DNA of 64,000 bases from Janthinobacterium sp. 67 (GTDB lineage: Bacteria > Pseudomonadota > Gammaproteobacteria > Burkholderiales > Burkholderiaceae_D), in assembly GCF_002797895.1 (NCBI RefSeq), contig NZ_PGES01000001.1:5270001-5334000 (forward strand), read 5' to 3'. Shown here piece after piece: positions 26,397 to 36,022 of the stretch. Within the stretch, counting starts at the first letter, position 1, and every line of letters begins with the position of its first letter. The notes below the pieces were generated by a model, which saw only the letters and a list, made by a program, of their open reading frames with translations, made no database searches and was not told where the DNA came from. The position numbers and the translations under genes were made by a program.

Positions 26397-29150
26397 TCAG
26401 GCGGTAGCGCCGAAAATGGCTTGCCACAGGCGCACGACGTTATCCGCATGCACGCGCACCCGTTCCGGTTCCACCCTGGCCAGGTCCTGCCCCTGCAGGC
26501 GCAACTGGTGCTGCAGCTTGCGCAGCGCGCGGTAGGCGTCGGCGACCAGGCCGGCCAGCTGCGCGTCGATCAGTCCCAGCTCGCCGCACAGGCGCAGCAG
26601 GGCGATATTGCCCGAGTTGGCCGTCAGCTGCGGATACTGCGCCGCATGCTGGAGCACCAGGTATTGCACCATGAATTCGATGTCGATCATGCCGCCCGGA
26701 TCCTGCTTCAAATCGAAGCTGCCGGGGCGGGGCGGATGCGCATCGAGCATCTTCTTGCGCATGGCCACCACCTCGCCCTTGAGCGGGCCGTTTTCAGGGC
26801 GTTCCTTGCGCAGGATCGTGTCGCGGATGCGTTCGAAATGCTTGCCGATGGTGGCGTCGCCGGCGCAGAAGCGCGCGCGCGTGAGCGCCTGGTGTTCCCA
26901 TACCCAGGCCGCGCTGCCCTGGTAGCGCTCGAAGGCCTGCACGCTGGAGACGAGCATGCCCGAGGCGCCGTCGGGACGCAGGGCGATGTCGATGTCGAAC
27001 AAAATGCCGGCCGACGTGTGCGATGTCATCCAGGTAATGAAGCGTTGGGCCAGCTTGGCGTACAGGCCGGGCGCGTCCTGGTCGTCATCGTCGAACAGGA
27101 AAATGACGTCGAGGTCCGAGACATAGCCGAGTTCCTTGCCGCCCAGCTTGCCGTACGCGATGACGGCGAATTTCGGCACCTCGCGGTGGCGCGTCGGCAA
27201 GGTTTGCCAGACGGCTTGCACGGTGGCGGCGACGATGATGTCGGCCAGCTGCGACAGGTAGTCGGCCAGCTTTTCCACGCTGAGGTCGCCCGCCAGGTCT
27301 TGCGCCAGGCGCTGGAACAGCTGCGCGTGGTGCATTTCGCGCAGGATATCCATCTGCCGCTCCGTGTCGCCGGGCGCGTCGTCGAGCTGGCGCTGCAGGT
27401 CCAGCGCCAGGGCGGCCGGGTCCGGCACCGTGTTGCGGATGCGTTCATCGAGCAGTTCGTCGAGCAGGATAGGGTGCTGCGTGAGGAAGGTGGCGGCCCA
27501 GCCGCTGGCACACACCATGCGCACGACGCGCTCGAGCGTGTGCGGATATTCCGTCAGCAGCGACAGATAGGCCGAGCGGCGCGCAATCGCTTCCAGGAAA
27601 TCTAGCAGCCGGCCCAGGGTGGCCAGCTGGCTGGCGTTGCCGTTGGACACGGAACAGTCGGTGATCAGGGGCAGGGCGGAGTTGACGAGGGCGACGAGGC
27701 GCGTGCGGCTCGCCTCGGGCAACGATTGCAGACGGGGCGCCTGCCACGTGGCCAGCAGGCGGCGCGCGCAGGCGGCCGGCTCATGGAAACCCAGGGCGGC
27801 GAAACGCGCCTCGATGGCTTCCTGCTGGTCCGAGGCGGCGCAGTCGTTCGACGTTTGCGGGTCGATGCCCGTGTCGGCCGGCGGCGTGCCGCTGCTCTTG
27901 TCGCTGAACATTTCGTCGAACTGGCCTGCAACAAACACGCGGTGCGCTTCCAGCTGGGCCAGCAGGGTGGGCGTGTCGGGCAAGCCCATCATCTGCGCCA
28001 CGGTCAGGCGGTCGGCCTCGTTGGCGGGCAAGGTGTGGGTTTGCGCATCGTCGAGATACTGCAGCCGGTGTTCGAGGTTGCGCAGGAAGGTGTAAGAACC
28101 CAGCAATTGTTCCACGATGGCCGGTTCCAATAGCCCCTTGTCCGCCACCGTGCGCAGGGTGGCGCGCGTGGAACGGTCGCGCAGCTCGGCGTCGCGCCCG
28201 CCCCGTATCAGCTGAAACACTTGCGCGAGGAATTCGATTTCGCGGATGCCGCCGCGGCCCAGCTTGACGTTGTTGCTGCGGTCCGGATGCAGCCGCTCCT
28301 GGCGGTTGACCTCGGCGCGGATCTGGCCGTGCATGGTGCGGATGGCATCGATGACGCCGAAATCGAGGTAGCGGCGGAAGACGAAGGGGCGCACGATGGC
28401 GTCAAGGGACGCAATATCTTCCGGCTTGCCCGTCACGGCGCGCGCTTTGACCCAGGCATAGCGTTCCCATTCGCGGCCCTGCACGATCAGGTACTGCTCC
28501 ACCATGCCCAGGCTGGCGGCCAGCGGGCCCGAATTACCGTTCGGGCGCAAGGCCATGTCCACGCGGAAAGTAAAACCGTCCTGCGTGATCTCGGCCAGGG
28601 CGGCGATCAGCTTCTTGCCCATGCGAATGAAAAACTCGTGGTTGGACAGGCTGCGCTGGCCCGGTTCGGTGACTTGCGTGTCGCCATCTTCCGGGTAGAC
28701 AAAGATCAGGTCGATGTCGGACGAGACATTGAGTTCGCCACCGCCCTGCTTGCCCATCGCCAGCACCATCAAGGCCTGTTCCTCGCCCGATTCCTCGCCG
28801 ACCGGCATGCCGTGCAGGGCCACCATCTCGGCCATGATGGCGTCCACGTGCGTGCGGATGGCGAAATCGGCAAAGCCCGTCATGGCCGTGACGACTTCGT
28901 TCAAGTCGGCCTGGCCGCCAAGATCGCGCGCGATCAGGCCGCAGACGAGCAGGTTGCGCAGGCGGCGCATGGCCCGCTCGGGCGGCAGCGGCGGCGTGGC
29001 GGCGTTCGCCTGGGCGGCCAGCGCGGCGGCAAAGTCGAGCCCGTCCAGCGGCGCGCGCACCAGTTGGGCTACCTGCGCGGCCCGCTCGGGGGCGGCGTCC
29101 AGCCAGCGCTGGTAGAAACGGGAGGCGGAAATCAAAGGCTGTGTGCTCAT
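26397..29150 (-). CDS. glnE: Glutamine synthetase adenylyltransferase/deadenylase
   Basis: The 917-residue bifunctional enzyme attaches and removes AMP on the Tyr of glutamine synthetase, under PII and glutamine control. The N-terminal deadenylase half has the nucleotidyltransferase motif NVSSDIDLIFVYPEDG with GGGELN before it. The C-terminal adenylylase half repeats it as GYVSDLDVIFLFDDDD after GKLGGKELG. The PII-responsive helical region lies between them. The target is present in this window: GlnA Tyr400. ATG 29150 (MSTQPLISASRFYQRW) is chosen over upstream in-frame codons because it gives the family N-terminus. yhdP diverges from its 5' side, and the YoaK-like gene follows. Confidence 0.96.
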   Translation of the reverse strand: MSTQPLISASRFYQRWLDAAPERAAQVAQLVRAPLDGLDFAAALAAQANAATPPLPPERAMRRLRNLLVCGLIARDLGGQADLNEVVTAMTGFADFAIRTHVDAIMAEMVALHGMPVGEESGEEQALMVLAMGKQGGGELNVSSDIDLIFVYPEDGDTQVTEPGQRSLSNHEFFIRMGKKLIAALAEITQDGFTFRVDMALRPNGNSGPLAASLGMVEQYLIVQGREWERYAWVKARAVTGKPEDIASLDAIVRPFVFRRYLDFGVIDAIRTMHGQIRAEVNRQERLHPDRSNNVKLGRGGIREIEFLAQVFQLIRGGRDAELRDRSTRATLRTVADKGLLEPAIVEQLLGSYTFLRNLEHRLQYLDDAQTHTLPANEADRLTVAQMMGLPDTPTLLAQLEAHRVFVAGQFDEMFSDKSSGTPPADTGIDPQTSNDCAASDQQEAIEARFAALGFHEPAACARRLLATWQAPRLQSLPEASRTRLVALVNSALPLITDCSVSNGNASQLATLGRLLDFLEAIARRSAYLSLLTEYPHTLERVVRMVCASGWAATFLTQHPILLDELLDERIRNTVPDPAALALDLQRQLDDAPGDTERQMDILREMHHAQLFQRLAQDLAGDLSVEKLADYLSQLADIIVAATVQAVWQTLPTRHREVPKFAVIAYGKLGGKELGYVSDLDVIFLFDDDDQDAPGLYAKLAQRFITWMTSHTSAGILFDIDIALRPDGASGMLVSSVQAFERYQGSAAWVWEHQALTRARFCAGDATIGKHFERIRDTILRKERPENGPLKGEVVAMRKKMLDAHPPRPGSFDLKQDPGGMIDIEFMVQYLVLQHAAQYPQLTANSGNIALLRLCGELGLIDAQLAGLVADAYRALRKLQHQLRLQGQDLARVEPERVRVHADNVVRLWQAIFGATA

Positions 29151-29385
29151 GGTATCGGTAAGTGTCTCGTGGATGCGGCGTGCATGTTCTTGTTTAACTT
29201 GGCTGCGAACGGCGGGGGATGCGGTAAAATTGTGCCGCCGGCCCAATACTGCCGGTAGTGCGTGCTCTTCCGGACGATGGTAAGGGAGGCTTTGCTCAGA
29301 CGCAAGCGCAAGGATGCAGGCGCGCACCACGAATGCAGACGATTTTTGCCATTATTTGACGCCGGGCCAGTTTATTAGCTTATTG

Positions 29386-32300
29386 ATGCAAAAACCGCCA
29401 GAAGCAAGCGTGACAGAACATGTGCCATTGGCTCTGCGCTGGCAGCGGCTGCGTGCCGCCTATCGCATGGCCAACCTGGCCACCCACCATGTGTTGGGTT
29501 TTACCATTAAATTGGTGCTGCTCGCGTATTTCGCCTTCGCCGTGCTGTTTTTATTCCTGCGCTACGCGATCTTGCCGAATATCGACTATTACAAAGGCGA
29601 TATCGAGCGGGCGGCCAGCCGCGCGCTGGGCAACCCCGTCACCATCGCGCGTATTTATGCCTCCTGGCATGGCGTGCGCCCCAATCTTTTCCTCGGCGAC
29701 GTGACCCTGCGCGACCAGGCTGGGCGTCAGGCGCTGAGCTTGCCGAGCATATCGGCCACCGTGTCGTGGTGGAGCGTGCTCGGTTCCGTGCGCTTCACCA
29801 CCCTGGAAATCACGCGGCCGGACCTGGACGTGCGGCGCAGCAAGGATGGCAAGCTGTACGTGGCCGGAGTGTTGATCGACAGCACGCAAGGCAGCGATGG
29901 CAAGGGCGCCGACTGGCTGCTGTCGCAGCATGACATCATCATTCGCGATGGCAAGGTGCGCTGGACGGACGAAGCGCGCGGCACGCCCGAGCTGGCTTTA
30001 TCCCAGGTCAATCTGCTGCTGCGCAACCGCTGGCGCAGCCACCGCCTGGGCTTGCAGGCCACGCCGCCGGCCAGCCTGGCCGCGCCCATCGATGTGCGCG
30101 CTCACTTCACGCATCCGCCTTTCAGCACGCGTATCTCGGATGTGTCGATGTGGAAGGGCGAGCTGTACGCCGACCTGAAAAACGCCGACCTGGCCGCCTG
30201 GCGCCGCTATCTCGATTACCCGTTCGAACTGAGCCAGGGCAAGGGCGCCCTGCGCGCTTGGTTGAGCCTGGACCACGCGCGCCTGGCCGGCTTCACGGCC
30301 GACGTGGGCTTGACGGATGTGCAGGCGCGGCTGGCCAAGCATATCGCGCCGCTCGATCTGCTGTCGGTCAGCGGGCGCATGTCGGCAAAAGAAGAGCTGT
30401 CGGCGCAGGTGCCCGACGGCAAACCAACCTTTGGCGCGAATGGGCACCAGGTGGAGTTGACGAATTTTGCGGTGGAAACTCGCGATGGCCTCAGCTTGCC
30501 GCCCACGACCTTGTCCGAACGCTTTGTTGCCGCCACCAAGCGCAAGCCGGCGCGCACGGAAATCACGGCCAAGTCGCTCGATCTGCAAACCCTGGCCGCG
30601 CTGGCCGACAAGCTGCCGCTGGGCGAGCAGCAGCGCCAGCGCCTCGACGCCCTGGCGCCGCGCGGGCGCCTGCAGGATTTTTCAGCGCAATGGGAAGGCG
30701 ACATGGCCACGCCCGCCAGCTACCGTTTGCGCGGCAAGCTCATCGATCTGGGCCTGAACGCACAGCCGGCGCGCCTGGCCGTGGCGAAGACGGCAAGCAG
30801 CCCCGCCCAGGCGGCAGCGCCAGCCATTCCCGGCTTCGACCACCTGACCGGCAGCATCGATGCCAGCGACAAGGGCGGCACCATTGCCATCGATGCGCAG
30901 GATATGGTGCTGCAATTGCCGACTTACTTGAGCGAGCCGGCCCTGCCGTTCGAACAATTTGCCATGCAGGCGCGCTGGACGTTTGAGGCGGCCAATATGC
31001 TGCAAGTCGATCTGGACAAGCTTGACTTCAATCAGCAAGGCTTGCGCGTCGCCCTGCAAGGCACGCACCGGCTGCCGCTCGACGGCAAGAACCTGGGCCA
31101 GGTCGACTTGACGGGCACGATCGATAATTTCCAGATCAACACCATCGGCCGCTATCTGCCCGTGCAAACGCCCGAGCACCTGCGCCACTGGCTGACGGGC
31201 GCGCTCGAAGGCGGCATGGCGCACGATGTCAGCCTGCGCCTGCGCGGCGAACTCGAGCATTTCCCGTTCAAGGCCGACACACCGGCCCAGCGCAACCGGG
31301 GCGACTTCCGCGTGGCCGGCAAGATCGAGAACGGCACCTTGAACTATGCGCCAGGCGAATTCGCGGAAAGCGGTCCGCTGGCGGGCAAGGCGCCCCTGTG
31401 GCCGCAGGCGGAAAAGATCAAGGGCAGCTTTGTGTTCGAGCGGGCGCGCATGGAAATTCGCGGCGACACGGCCACCACGGGTGGCGTGGCCCTGACGAAC
31501 GTCAAGGCCGTGATTCCCGACCTGACCGTGTTCGACACCTTGCTCGATATCGAGGGCAACGCGGCCGGCCCCATGCAGGAATTCCTCAAGTACGTGACGG
31601 CCAGCCCCGTGCTGGGCTGGATCGAGAATTTCACGGATGAAACGACGGCGACGGGCAACGCCAAGCTGGCCCTCAAATTGCACTTGCCGATAGAACGCAT
31701 GCTCGAGTCGACCGTGCAAGGCAGTTTGCAGCTGGCGGGCAACGACGTGGTGCTGTTCCACGACATGCCGCCCGTGCTGGGCACGCAGGGCAAGATCGAA
31801 TTCAATGAAAAAGGCGTCAACCTGAATGGCTTGAATGGCAATCTGCTGGGCGGCCCGCTGGCAATCTCGGGCGGCACGCAGCCGGACAGTTCCATCCAGG
31901 TGAAACTGGCCGGCAACATGACCATCGATGGCTTGCGCAAGACGTATCCGGTGCCCGTGCTGCAGCGCCTGGCGAAACATTTGAGCGGCGGCGCACGCTA
32001 CAACGGCCTGATCACGGCGCGCGAGCACCAGGTGGTGGTCAATGTCGAGTCGCCGCTGACGGGCCTGGGCCTGGATTTCCCCGCCCCCCTGAAAAAGCCG
32101 GCCGGCGACAGCCTGCCCGTGAAATTCACCCTGACGGGCAATGCGGCCAACGGCGCCGGCCTGCGCACGGACGATATCCGCATCGCGTTGGGCTCCGGCA
32201 TTGCCGCGCGCTACCAGCGCCAGAAGCAGGGCAAGGACGCCTGGCGCCTGGTGCGCGGCGGCATCGGCGTGAACGTGCCGGCGCCGGAACCCGATAGCGG

Positions 32301-33570
32301 CATGATGCTCAACGTCAACATGAAAACCCTGGACGTGGACAGCTGGATCGCCGCCGGCAGCGAGATCGCCGGCAGCGCCACGGCGCCCGCCGACAGCGGC
32401 GCCGTCGACGATGCGCCCGATATCGCGCAATACGTGGTGCCGGACATGATGGCGGCCCGTGCCAGCGAACTGATGCTGGGCGAGCGCAAGCTGGAAAACG
32501 TGGTGGTCGGTGCCACGCATCAAAAGGACGTGTGGCAAGCCAATATCGACGCGAAACAAGTGTCGGGCTATGTGACCTGGCTGGAAACGCCGTCGGGCCT
32601 GGGCAAGATGACGGCGCGCCTGTCGTCGCTGATCATTCCCGAATCGGCCGCCAACGATGTGAAGAATTTGCTGGAAGGAAAAAGCGGCGCCCAGTCGATT
32701 CCTTCGCTCGATATCATTGCCGAGCAATTCGAGCTGTTCAACAAGAAGATCGGCCGGCTGGAGTTGCAGGCCTATAATACCGTGGCGGCGGGCGGGCGCG
32801 AATGGCGCGTCGGCAAGCTGCAGCTGTCGAATCCCGATGGCGCCTTGAGCGGCAGCGGCAAATGGGTCATCAAGGATGGACAAAGCACGACCAGCCTGCG
32901 TTTCGGACTCGACATCGTCGACGCGGGCAAGCTGCTCGACCGTTTCGGCTTTGCCGATACGGTGCGCCGCGGCAAGGGCCGCCTGAGCGGCGACATCGCC
33001 TGGAACGGCTTGCCGTATTCGTTCGACATTCCCACCTTGTCGGGGCAGATCGAGATGAACGTGGAGTCGGGCCAGTTCCTCAAGCAGGACCCGGGCGCGG
33101 CCAAGCTGTTGGGCGTGCTCAGCCTGCAAGCCTTGCCCCGCTTGCTGAAACTCGATTTCCACGACGTGTTCTCCGAAGGCCTGGCCTTCGACGGCATCAC
33201 GGCCAACGCCAGCATCAAGCGCGGCGTGGTGACCACCGACAACCTCAAGATGCACGGGGTGGCGGCCACCGTGCTGATGGATGGCATGGCCGATATCGTC
33301 AATGAGACGACGAATCTGCACGTGGTGGTGATTCCCGAGTTCAACCTGGGCACGGGCCCGCTCGTGTACGGACTGGCCGTCAATCCCGTCATCGGCCTGG
33401 GCGGCTTCCTGGCCCAGCTGTTCCTGCGCGCGCCCGTGATGAAGGCGCTCACTTACCATATGCAGATCGCCGGTCCATGGAAAGCGCCCGTCGTGACCAA
33501 GCTCGATGGTGGTAAATTGCTACCTGCAGCCGTACCTGCCGCAGCAGCGGCGGAGGCGGTGGCGAAATAG
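29386..33570 (+). CDS. yhdP: YhdP-family AsmA-like envelope protein
   Basis: This very large protein (1394 residues from ATG 29386) has one N-terminal membrane helix (VLGFTIKLVLLAYFAFAVLF). A long periplasmic region of repeating beta-strand units follows, typical of the AsmA/TamB/YhdP bridge proteins thought to move phospholipid from inner to outer membrane. IARIYASWHGVRPNLFLGDV near the start and NLGTGPLVYGLAVNPVIGLG near the end are family hallmarks. The frame is open 24 codons upstream to ATG 29314, and a GTG at 29410 is possible, so the start is uncertain. As in E. coli, it is followed by tldD, here with a nitrilase-family gene between them. Confidence 0.92.
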   Translation: MQKPPEASVTEHVPLALRWQRLRAAYRMANLATHHVLGFTIKLVLLAYFAFAVLFLFLRYAILPNIDYYKGDIERAASRALGNPVTIARIYASWHGVRPNLFLGDVTLRDQAGRQALSLPSISATVSWWSVLGSVRFTTLEITRPDLDVRRSKDGKLYVAGVLIDSTQGSDGKGADWLLSQHDIIIRDGKVRWTDEARGTPELALSQVNLLLRNRWRSHRLGLQATPPASLAAPIDVRAHFTHPPFSTRISDVSMWKGELYADLKNADLAAWRRYLDYPFELSQGKGALRAWLSLDHARLAGFTADVGLTDVQARLAKHIAPLDLLSVSGRMSAKEELSAQVPDGKPTFGANGHQVELTNFAVETRDGLSLPPTTLSERFVAATKRKPARTEITAKSLDLQTLAALADKLPLGEQQRQRLDALAPRGRLQDFSAQWEGDMATPASYRLRGKLIDLGLNAQPARLAVAKTASSPAQAAAPAIPGFDHLTGSIDASDKGGTIAIDAQDMVLQLPTYLSEPALPFEQFAMQARWTFEAANMLQVDLDKLDFNQQGLRVALQGTHRLPLDGKNLGQVDLTGTIDNFQINTIGRYLPVQTPEHLRHWLTGALEGGMAHDVSLRLRGELEHFPFKADTPAQRNRGDFRVAGKIENGTLNYAPGEFAESGPLAGKAPLWPQAEKIKGSFVFERARMEIRGDTATTGGVALTNVKAVIPDLTVFDTLLDIEGNAAGPMQEFLKYVTASPVLGWIENFTDETTATGNAKLALKLHLPIERMLESTVQGSLQLAGNDVVLFHDMPPVLGTQGKIEFNEKGVNLNGLNGNLLGGPLAISGGTQPDSSIQVKLAGNMTIDGLRKTYPVPVLQRLAKHLSGGARYNGLITAREHQVVVNVESPLTGLGLDFPAPLKKPAGDSLPVKFTLTGNAANGAGLRTDDIRIALGSGIAARYQRQKQGKDAWRLVRGGIGVNVPAPEPDSGMMLNVNMKTLDVDSWIAAGSEIAGSATAPADSGAVDDAPDIAQYVVPDMMAARASELMLGERKLENVVVGATHQKDVWQANIDAKQVSGYVTWLETPSGLGKMTARLSSLIIPESAANDVKNLLEGKSGAQSIPSLDIIAEQFELFNKKIGRLELQAYNTVAAGGREWRVGKLQLSNPDGALSGSGKWVIKDGQSTTSLRFGLDIVDAGKLLDRFGFADTVRRGKGRLSGDIAWNGLPYSFDIPTLSGQIEMNVESGQFLKQDPGAAKLLGVLSLQALPRLLKLDFHDVFSEGLAFDGITANASIKRGVVTTDNLKMHGVAATVLMDGMADIVNETTNLHVVVIPEFNLGTGPLVYGLAVNPVIGLGGFLAQLFLRAPVMKALTYHMQIAGPWKAPVVTKLDGGKLLPAAVPAAAAAEAVAK

Positions 33571-33600
33571 GGACGTCGTTCGAATGGAGAAGAGGTGGCA

Positions 33601-34401
33601 ATGATGCATACAGTCGCAGCAGTACAAATGATTTCCTCGCCTTCCGTGGAAGACAATCTGGCCACGGCGCGGCGCCTGGTGGCGCAGGCCGCCGCCGGTG
33701 GCGCGCAGCTGGTGGTGCTGCCCGAATACTGGGCCATCATGGGCAAGCAGGAAACGGACAAGCTGGCCCATGCGGAACAGCCCGGCAGCGGCCCCATCCA
33801 AGACGGCATGGCGCAGATGGCGCGCCAGCACGGCATCTGGCTGATCGGCGGCACCTTGCCCCTGATTTCCGGTGAGGCGGGCAAGGTCCTCAATACAACG
33901 CTGGTGTACGACCCGCAAGGCGAGCCTGCCGGCCGCTATGACAAGATCCACCTGTTCGGTTTTACGCGCGGCACCGAGTCGTACAATGAATCGCGCACCA
34001 TCGTGCCCGGTGCGCAGGTGCGCTCGATCGAGACGCCATTCGGCCGGGTCGGCCTGTCCATCTGCTACGACCTGCGCTTTCCCGAGCTGTACCGCGCCAT
34101 GGGCGATTGCGCGCTGATCGTCGTGCCGGCCGCGTTTACCCACACGACGGGCAGCGCCCACTGGGAAGTGCTGCTGCGCGCGCGCGCCATCGAAAACCAG
34201 TGCTATGTGCTGGCCTCGGCGCAGGGCGGCCTGCATCCGAACGGCCGGCGCACCTGGGGCCACAGCATGCTGATCGACCCGTGGGGTGAAGTGATCGCCG
34301 TGCTGCCCGAAGGCGAGGGCGTGGTCAGCGGCGAGATCGACCTGGTGTTTTTGGCCGGCGTGCGCGAGTCCTTGCCGGCACTCACACACCGCACCATGTA
34401 A
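33601..34401 (+). CDS. Nitrilase-superfamily carbon-nitrogen hydrolase (Nit-like amidase)
   Basis: The 266-residue protein has the complete Glu-Lys-Cys triad: Glu42 in VVLPEYWAIMG, Lys115 in RYDKIHLFGF and Cys155 in GLSICYDLRFPELYR. The Nit-branch features GTESYNESRTIVPG and ENQCYVLASAQGG are present. Relatives of this branch act as omega-amidases or deaminated-glutathione amidases, which would fit a metabolite-repair role, but the substrate here is inferred from family only. Tandem ATGs at 33601 and 33604 and a GTG at 33595 are candidates; the GAGG at 33592-33595 favours the ATGs. It sits between yhdP and tldD in one run of genes. Confidence 0.88.
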   Translation: MMHTVAAVQMISSPSVEDNLATARRLVAQAAAGGAQLVVLPEYWAIMGKQETDKLAHAEQPGSGPIQDGMAQMARQHGIWLIGGTLPLISGEAGKVLNTTLVYDPQGEPAGRYDKIHLFGFTRGTESYNESRTIVPGAQVRSIETPFGRVGLSICYDLRFPELYRAMGDCALIVVPAAFTHTTGSAHWEVLLRARAIENQCYVLASAQGGLHPNGRRTWGHSMLIDPWGEVIAVLPEGEGVVSGEIDLVFLAGVRESLPALTHRTM

Positions 34402-34421
34402 ATTGAATGTTGAGAAAAGCC

Positions 34422-35882
<1,461 letters not shown>

Positions 35883-35911
35883 TTTTTTTCGGGCACTGCG
35901 CGGCCAACAAC

Positions 35912-36011
35912 GGTGTCGGATTACGCGCGGCTGCGCCCCGCTAATCCGACCTACATTTCTGCCATGCTGATCGCGTAGGTCGGGTTAGCCCGAAGGGCGT
36001 AACCCGACACC
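35912..36011. repeat. Pair of inverted REP-like palindromic elements
   Basis: 35975-36011 begins GTAG and then folds as GTCGGGTTA-GCCC-GAA-GGGC-G-TAACCCGAC. 35912-35954 is a related element in the opposite orientation, ending CTAC and folding as GTCGGATTA.../...TAATCCGAC. About 20 nt separate them. The GTAG tetranucleotide beside an imperfect palindrome is the signature of REP sequences mobilised by RAYT (TnpA-REP) transposases, and an inverted pair is the BIME arrangement. It lies between the convergent tldD and TBDR 4 genes, the usual location. Confidence 0.7.
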
Positions 36012-36022
36012 ACCGCTATTTC

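Noticed and set aside
30682..33459. A 925-codon antisense frame inside yhdP, and similar 800-870-codon frames opposite TBDRs 2, 5 and 7
   Set aside because: All lie wholly inside recognised genes on the other strand and encode no recognisable protein.
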